64,000 nt of DNA. Source: Fratercula arctica (Eukaryota > Chordata > Aves > Charadriiformes > Alcidae). The stretch is from positions 1,674,001 to 1,738,000 of the forward strand of contig CANTUZ010000009.1 of assembly GCA_947846985.1 (NCBI GenBank). The letters are read 5' to 3'. Of the stretch, positions 47,201 to 56,200 are shown in pieces. The position numbers were made by a program, and so were the translations under genes. The notes beneath the pieces were generated by a model, which did no database searches, was not told the DNA's origin, and saw nothing but the letters and a program-made list of their open reading frames with translations. How positions within the stretch are numbered: position 1 is the stretch's first letter; every line of letters starts with the position of its first letter.

Positions 47201-50200
47201 TGCATCTGGCTGATGGCACAGACAGCTGGAGCGGCAGAGGGAAGCTGAGCAAATGGCTTCAGCTCTGCACCCAGCCGCAGGAAACACCTTTGGGCTCTAA
47301 TAAACAGCGGAATAAATGCAAAGAGCACGTTCCTATAAAACAGGCTGTCATGTTCCCATCCCCGCTGTCCGGCTGGGCTTTGCCCTGCCTGGCACAGCCG
47401 GAGAGCAGCATTGGGGACGAGCTCGCAGGGGGACATGGCAAGGCTAAAATCTCCGCTGGGGGGCAAGAGGAGGCAGCTGGGGAGGGGCGCAGGGTGCAGC
47501 TCGGGTCTCACCCCGTGCAGCACCCCATGGCAGCTCCCCACCAGCAGCAGCAGCCCGGGACACAGGCTGCTCGACGGCGGGGGATGCTGCCAGCCCATGG
47601 GAGGGCATAACGCTGGCACGTGGGACACCCACAGCTCAGCAGAGCCCCCAGACCAAGCATTGCATTAAGGGTGCATTAAAAAAATCAGACATGGGGTTTG
47701 ATGCTGAATTCGCTGTGCCCTTACTCGTGGGGTTTTGCTTTTGCCTGTTTGCTATAGTGAATGGTGAGATGATGGCTTTAATTGCCTTGCAGTGCAGGAG
47801 CACCCGCGCTGACGTGACCTGGCTGCCTCCTTCATGGGTGACCTGGCACCGTCCGCTTGTGCTGCACCCCAGGAAGGTGCCCCCCACCAACGCATCCACA
47901 CCCCAAACCTCTCCCCCCACCAGGGACGGCGGCGGAAGGTGACAGACCCTGCTGACACCGAGTCCAACAGCGAGATACAAGGGCCGCAGGAGCAGTGGCT
48001 GCGCTCAAGGGATGCATTTGGGCTGCCCTGACCCAAGGAGCAGCACCAGGGCTGCTGTGAAGCTCCGTGGGGTGGTGTCCCCCCGCGAGGAGGTGACACT
48101 CAGGCGGGCGGGCAGGAGCCTGGGCATCCCCCAAGCTCGCTCTGCCCCATGTGCCCGCAGCCCACAGCCCTGCCAGAGCCACCCAGGGATGAGGGCCAGG
48201 GACAGCAGCGCATTGGGATGCTCCAGAAAGCAGTTTCCAAGGTTGTGCTGCAAATCCAGATGTCCCTGCAGTGGCTTTGTCCTACAGGAGCGATGCTATG
48301 ATTCAATGTATGATGCTGTGATGATATTAGTACTGGGGCAATGTCCTGGCGGAGGAGAGACCGGGGACACCAGGCAGTCGTACAGCCCGGGGCAGAGCTC
48401 CCAAGGGACTGAGACCCCCAACAGCAGCACTGCTCTGATTTGGTCCCCCCAAGTGGGGCTGAGCCGCCAAGAGCCAGAGCCGATCTCTGCTTCTGCACCC
48501 GTTGGGGCGGTGGGTGCACCCCAGATCCCCCATGGGGACCCTGGAGCCGGGGGGGGGGGCACCCCGAGATGGGACTGTTGGCTGGCACGGTTCGCTGTGG
48601 GAAAGCCACTTGTCCTTCCTGCGCAGAGAAGGAGAGGCAAAGAGAGCTCCGCGTGTGTCCAGCTTGTAAAGAGCAGCAGATTGATTTTACAAATATTAAG
48701 GGTTAATCCAATTAACATGGTCTAAACAAAGGACAAAAGACAGATGAACATTTCTGAAGCAATATCTGCCAGCTGAGTTTTTTCCAGCCTGGAAGGAAGT
48801 GACTGGGATTTCCCTGGAGTTCAACTTTTCAATGATTTCTTCTTTCTAGAGACCCCTGACTGCCTGGGAAGAGCCTCTCCTCTTCCCAAGCCGCTGGGAA
48901 AAAAGCACCAAGCGAGGCCAGATGTCTCCTGGCCACGGGGCCGGGCTGTCACCACGAGTCCCCATCCCTCCTTGACCACGGTGCTGCTTCCCAGCCATCC
49001 CGGGCACTTCACACGGTCCCACCGACTGTCACGGACCGCCCAGGAATGATGCAAAGAGCATCCCTGGCACCAGCGTTCACAGTACTGGGCAGGGCTCCCA
49101 TTTTGGACCATTTCCCCCCAGGAAACCTTCCGGGGGAGGCAAACCAACCCTCTCCTGGGCCCATGTGCTGAGAAGAAACACAAGTCTCACGCTTGTCAAT
49201 AAATTCTGTAAACAAGCACAATTTTCCTCCCACTCTGTTTCCCAACTCCTTCCCACCCCGTGAAGCTGGCGGAAACATCCCGATGAAGCACAAAGCCTTT
49301 CTGGCCCCCGGAGCTGCCCTGGGTCACTGGCCACAGGATTCGACCCTCCTCCAGCTTCTTGGCATAATGTTTCCTTGAGGATAAAATCCTTGCATGCTTT
49401 TTTCTCAACTCGGGAGGTTTTTAGGAAACTCAGAGAGGGGAAGAAAGGTCTCTTTTCACGTGTTGAGATGAGCCAGGCGCTCATCCATGAGCGTTATTTC
49501 ACATCGCATCACATGTCATCAAGAAGACTGAGTCAAGAGACTGGGTCATGGTTTTTTTCCAGCCAGGATCTCGCAGTTTTAAGCAGAATAAGCGGGGCTG
49601 CCTGTATAACAAGCGAAAGCCTCCGGTGGGAGGATGCCATAAATCCAACCCCTTCCTAAACTCATCGGCTTTTTAATTGTAAAGAGGTGAAAAGCCACAC
49701 GCACGGGTATGAAAGGGCCGGGGGACGGTGGGGAGAAGGGCGGCTGACGGACCCCGTGGGTAAGAAACTGCTTGGGAAGATGCTCTGGGGTGGGTGAGGG
49801 TAAAAAACTGGGGCAAAAAGGGCTGCGGGGAGCACTAACACTTCTACTTTTGTGACAGCCTGGAAAACATCCTTACTGAGCCTCAGCTTTGTACAGGACA
49901 TGAACCACAGAAACTTATTTATCCTGGCAAACAGCAGTTTACCAAAGCAGGGAGGTAGTGCACGGGGGAGCAGCTCAGACGCCTCTCCCTCACTTGCTGT
50001 TTTCCACCCAAAATCCCCAAAATGCTCCCTGGGAACGAGTACCACGGGGTGTTCCTTGGGGCATGGGGCAGCAGCCCGCAGCCCAGGCTCCGGTGGCTCC
50101 TTTCCCGTTCCAGCTGCTCCCGCACCGAGCCGTTTGCTCCTGGACAGCTTACAAAACCACAAGGGTTTTTTAGAAGTTTGTCCCAGCTGGGGGCAAAAGT

Positions 50201-50232
50201 TTTCCAAAAGAGAAGAAGGAAAGAAAAAAGGG

Positions 50233-50263
<31 letters not shown>

Positions 50264-53200
50264 CAAACACTATCTTCTAAATATTTCAGGCTTCAGAAAC
50301 CCGTTTCCTGGCTAGCGTGAGGAAGTGCCAGAGCCTGGGTGGATGAAGGTCACCGGACGGCCGGGGCCGGGATGCGGGAGGCAGCGACCCCCCTCCCCCC
50401 GCTGCCAGCCCGCCCAGTGCCCGCCGGGGAGCTGGAGCCCGGACAAGCCCTGCCTTGTGTGCCGGCTCCCAGGAAGGGGGAAACCATCCGCAGAAGCGAA
50501 ACGGAGCCTTGTTATTCAGGCACAAAGAAGAGGGCAGGGAAGCTGATGGAGGAACGGCTGCGATATTCCTTCCCTGCCCCGTGATGTCCACCACGCCTTC
50601 AACAGAGCCTCAAATCTCGCCTGTTCCCTATTCTCCCTTGTGTTTTAGCACACGATGCTCTAGAATTGGGTATCTTCACACTTAATATAATTATGAGAGC
50701 TGCCAAAGCGACTCTTTTTGCCAGAGGCTGGTAGTGAACCCACCCGGAGCTGGAATCCCCCCACCCCGGGGAGGCGCTGGCTGAGCCTGCAGGGGATGCT
50801 CGCTGCTTGCCGCGGCCTCATCCATGTTCACCCAAGCAATATTTTGGCACATTCAGCTTTTTGGTCACTTGCTGAAAGGTCTCAGCATTTCCACAAGGAC
50901 TGAGTCTTCCGTGCATCTGCTCTCTTCTGATGTACGGAGCTTCTCTGGGGAACGGGGTCAGATTCTGGGGGGAGGAGAGCTGCGGCAGCCGCTGCACTCC
51001 TCTTGATTAAAAAAAAAATGCTTTTCTGGCCATGCAACCGCCTGCGCAGCTATCTGCAGAGCAGCTGGGGATGGGCAAGAGGGGCTGCTGGTGGCAGACC
51101 CCCACCCTGGGCACGGCACCGTGTCCCCAGGCTGTTTCCATCCCTCTCCAGTCCCCCCCGGGGTCCATCGGGGCACAGGCGCAGCGCAGGGTCCTCACCT
51201 GCCCTGCTCTGCTCCGGGGGCTGGTGGGGTGCCTCCTGACACCCAGGGATGGCCGCGGGGCTCAGGGAACCGTGGGCGCTCCTCGACCCTGGAAGAAAGG
51301 GAAACCCTTTGGTTACAGCCGCCCCGCTGCCACCTGCCCCAAACCACCCCCCGGGCACGAAGCCTGAAACCTCAGCTTTACCCAAAACGCTCGAGAAATG
51401 CCAGGTGCCAACACGCACCGGGGCGCAGCCGCCCGTGCCAGCGCAGCTGCAGGCAGCTCATTCCTAACGATATTAGGATTAGCTCCAGCCTCCCCTGCTC
51501 CGGTTCTCGTTGCCAGCCCCCAGCCCCACACGGCGAAACTGCTGCTTATCCCAGCTGCCAGCAGGGATTTCATAGCAGGGGCCGAGCAATCCCTCCTTCA
51601 CCGGTGGGGATATCGAGCCCCAAAGCAGCCGGTGCGGAGGCTCAGGGTGCCGGCAGCTGGCATGGGGACGGCCCCAGCCCGCCTGAAGCCATGGGATCCC
51701 CCAGCACCACGGCCAAACTCCCAGTGCTGCCAGCAGGGATGGGCCAGGATGTGGCCCCCATGACTCTGCAGCCCCCCCCACCAGGACCAGTGTGCCCCGG
51801 GGCGGGCATGCAGAGATGGTCCTGTGCATGGACAGAGAGATCATTATTCCCTGGTGAATTTATAGCAGCTATTGTACAGGCGGAGAGCAGGGATGCTCGG
51901 AGCAGAAGGCAACCAGGGCTGGGCTGTCCGAAGGGATGGCCACGGCTGCAAAGGGACCCTTGTCGCTGCGTCGCCAATGGCTCAGGCTTTGGCGACGGCC
52001 CCAGCACCCCTAGAACCCTGGGAAACGGCCTTTTAGGTCCTTCCCCCTACCAAAACCAAACAGCATTAACTCTGTGACAGTGATGCCCAGCGCTGGCACC
52101 CCCTTTGTCCCCTACGCGCACGTCCCCAGGCTGGCCCCAGCAGCGCCGCGGGGCTTTTTGGCTGGAGCCCGGCTATTCTCCACCCTTCAGCAACAGGAGG
52201 TGGGTGAGGGTTTTTCCATAAGGCTCGACAGCTTGTTTGAGGGATTCGCACGGCAGATTGACGGCGGAAGAAACCACCGCTCCCAGAGGGGAAAATCCGC
52301 ATCCGCATCCCGGTGGAAGGACGGGGGCCGCCGTGGGCGCCCGGATGGGGAGAGCAGCACAGTGCAGCTTGCAGGCACAGCTCCCATCCCGGCATTAAGC
52401 AGGAGCGGGCACTTCCTCGGCTGTGTTTTTAAGCGAGCATGGAGCAACAAGTTGGAAAGACCCATTTTTGGTGCAGCCAGGTGGCCGTCACCCTGCCCTG
52501 CTCGAGGCTGACCAGGTTTCCTCCTCAAGCAGGGTCCCTGTCATGCTCACCATAGCGGGACCCCAATCTGGGCTGGGGTCTGAAGGGTTTAGCCCGATTT
52601 CTCCGCTCTCTGCGACTCAAGCAACGTCTGGGCTGCTCCAGCGCTGCCCCGGCACAGCCTCCCCTCGGGCAGTTTCACTCCGAGGGCTTTTCCCAGCGAT
52701 GCTGGAGGCTCCGCGGAGTGACTCGGTGCGAGCCGCAGTGAGGGGGCTTTGCCAACAGCCCTGCCATGAACAAAGGAGCGCGGGATTTCTGGGAGCCGAG
52801 CTTGGCGCCCGTCCCCTCCCAGCCCGGGAACGATGGGATTCACAGGTTTGTGGGGGACTCTAGCAGCTGGCTCTGGCACGTAGATTTTTTGCCTGCTGCC
52901 AGATTTGGGTAATTACACACTGACTTGGGAGATAGGAATCCAGGATCCGGCTCCTTCGAGCTCTCTGCTAGCCGGGTAATGAATTGAACTATTCATCATT
53001 TGATAAAATTTCCATGAAAAGAAGAAGAAGGGGGAGCGACCCTGCGTTGCATTTGCAGGGTATGAATTACAGCACCCAGCGAGCCTGCTGGCCACAGACG
53101 GGCAATGTTAAAGCGCCAGATTAATGCTGCACTGAATCACAATTAAAACTCATTAAAAAGCTGCAGGCCAGACAAGTTGCCTTTGATGAGAGTAATACTT

Positions 53201-56200
53201 CTTGAAACGGGGAGCTTCCATTTTTAGACTCAAAGCGGCCTGTTATGCTTGTTCCCAACCCCCAAAAATCCCACCGAAGCTAAAGATTAGTGATCGTCCC
53301 CGCTGTTGGAGACAAGGGGGCCTGTTGTGTCCTTTACTAACAATTCAGTACTGACTGCCTCATTCCATCCCGCTCCAGCTAGCGAGCAATGGGACCTCGT
53401 TATCCCCTTCCAGTCGCAGCACCACGCACCATTACATGGTCTTCACCCATCACGTGCTGCAAAGCAGCTCCTCCAGAAGAGCCACCATCCCTCCATCCCT
53501 ACCTCGCACCCCCCCTCGGAATTCCATTCTGCACAATTACTTATTTATTAGCAACGTCTGCCTGGGCAGCCCAAAGGAGCGAGGCTTTTCCAACTGCCAT
53601 GTTGCTGAACCCCAACCCAAAATATATGGTGGCTTTGATTTTAAGGCAGCAAGAGGCAGAGGAAGCCCCGCTCCTCCCACGCCCTCTGTGGATTGTTTCT
53701 GCCTTTTACCGCTGCCTCCGTGCCCCTCTCCCACGGGGAAGAGCATCTGCCCTTTGTCACGGCGCTGTGCCAGTGGCTGGCGGTGACACTCGGTCCTGCG
53801 TGGGGACCTGGTGCTGGGACCTGGCTGGGTTCAGGGTTACAGGGGCCCCACCGAGCTGAACCCCATGAGCAAAAACCCCATGCAATGATAAATCCGGTTT
53901 GTCTACCTGCTAGACACCTAATCCATTAACATGAGTTGTATTAATGTTATTTGGAGCCGTTTCTCAAGTGTCAGCGCACACGCACAGCACTTCATCAAAT
54001 TCCTTTTTAGCAAACCACCTCGAGAAGACTTCACCGGTTATTCCTCCAGAAATAAAGTCAAGCTGTGCCATCCAAAGCCTAATTCCCGCAAAGCCATTTT
54101 CCCCGATAACATGGCCCAGTGCCTTCAGTCAAGCTTCTTATTGATTGAACCACTATGAGCTTTTCCATGGGATCAGCCCCAGACACTCGATATCTGCCCT
54201 TAGCAACAGGGCAGGGGACACTGCGACTTGCCACCAGGAACGTCATGGCATTGTCACTGTAACCTCCCAGTCAAGGGCCTCTGCGGTAATTACTATTTAC
54301 CATTGTTAGGACATCATTTATTTGCTGCAGGCCGTACTTGCAATTTCCTCGCTGGGTTTTGGTTTTGGCTTCCTTTGCTCACTGAACGATGAGGATAAGC
54401 CATTATTTAGGCAGCATGGCTCAATGACTAATGCCAATTAATAGATAATAAAGCCAGAGAAGACATAGGATAATTCAGGCTAACGCACACCGCGGGACCT
54501 CCCAGATAGCATCCTCTTTTAAACTGCGTCTTTTAGAAAAACCTCCAGTCATTTTAGAACTACATTCCCCAAATTAACACGCCCCCAGGCCCCCACTAAC
54601 TTGCGTTCATGGTTAATTATATTTAGGGCTTTGGAAACAGCCTCTGGCGATGGGTGGGAGCTGGCAGCGCTGTTGCCATACTCAGGGACTTCTGCCATGC
54701 CTCTGCCTGCCAAAATTCCCCCAGCACAACCCTTGCTCGGAGGGTCAATGTGTCTAGCCCCTCCCTGACCGCAGGATTCCCACTTGGATACCCCCAAAGA
54801 TCCCCTTACCCTTTTGATGGCGAATGAATTAGGAGTGCCCGGCCGTGGGCTCCTTCCTCCCGCCTCTGTTCTCCATCCCGTGACTCACATCCCCTCTCCC
54901 CCGAGCCCCGCGCCGCCCGCCCGCCACCAGCCCAGCTTCGTGCTCTCCCCGCTCACTGGTGTAAAGCGGAAAGTCATCCGGGGTGAGGAATTACTCAACC
55001 AGCCCTTCTAAACCACAGCCGTCAAACAATTCCCTGTTTGCCATGAGACCCAGGCCTGTCTGCGCTGTTTGTCTATTGCTTTAGCTTCGTAACGCGGATC
55101 CCTTTCTTCACACGCAATTTGTTTGGGCTGGTTTTCTGTTTGCAAGCAACCCCAAGCCCCAGACCCTCGCAGGACCAGCTGGTCTACAGCCAGGATGAAG
55201 CTGCCCCTGATGCCTACAGCACCTTCTCAGCTGAAGGCCACCACCTCGGTGGCTCTTACTGCAGAGCCCGGGGAAAGCCCTGGCCAGGCAGAGCTGGTGT
55301 GGCACGGCGTGGCCACGTCATGCCATGCCATGGTGCCAGGGAGGTGCCACAGAGTTTGGGCAGATCCCCAAGCAGGGGCTCTTTTCGGTTTTCAATTGCT
55401 TCTTCTCCATCCTATTTATAACCTGCTTAAACTCTCCCGGGTAGCAAACTCCCCCAAAAGAGCGAGGTCCGGGGATGTGCTGCGGCTGCTTGAATTTCTT
55501 CCTGTGGGAGGGAAGCGGGTGGCTTGGGACGCGGATGAAATCAGCTTGTTTCACACACTGACAGCAGATATTTCTGCCCCCTCTTTGCCTTCCCACAGTC
55601 TCCCCCACACCCCGAGAAAAGCTTTTTGTGCCTCCCCATGCCTCCGGCTCGCGCTAGGACAGCTCTGTCTGGCGTTAGGCACCCAGACCCGATTTTTCAA
55701 ATCAATTTTCCTCTAAGGATGAGTCGCTCAGGGAGATTTGCAAAATTTGTAAAATCCTACCCATGGCTCCCATTTCCAGCACCGCCCGGGACGCAGCCCC
55801 AGCGTGGGAGGAGCTGTTGCAGGAATGCTGTAAATGCCTGTCCCTGGCAGCACTGGAAGCTGTGGGCTTTTACTGGTTTTAGTTAGACGCCGTTACTGGG
55901 TTTAGTTAGACACCTGCTGCTGGGCAGGATGCAAACACCCCACAAGTCCTCCAGGACTCTCCCCTTCATCTGCAGGAACACACGCACAATTCTTGGTCCC
56001 CAAACCCCCTCAGTCCCCCCAGCCTTTGGTCACCGGACCCTTCCCCAAGTCCCCTCCTCGCACTGACTCCCGGCAGCCAAAAACGCACAGAAAAAGCATC
56101 TCCTCTCCCACGGGTGCTGGTGCCACGTTCTTTTCCCCTCACCACACCAGCCTGGGCCGTGTGTGCCAGCCTCACGCCCAGGGGAAGGACCGGTGAGTGA

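Noticed and set aside
51091..52077. 328-codon plus-strand open frame in intron 1
   Set aside because: GC-rich sequence with few stops, strongly proline-biased, overlapped by open frames in other phases and on the other strand; no domain or start context supports it.
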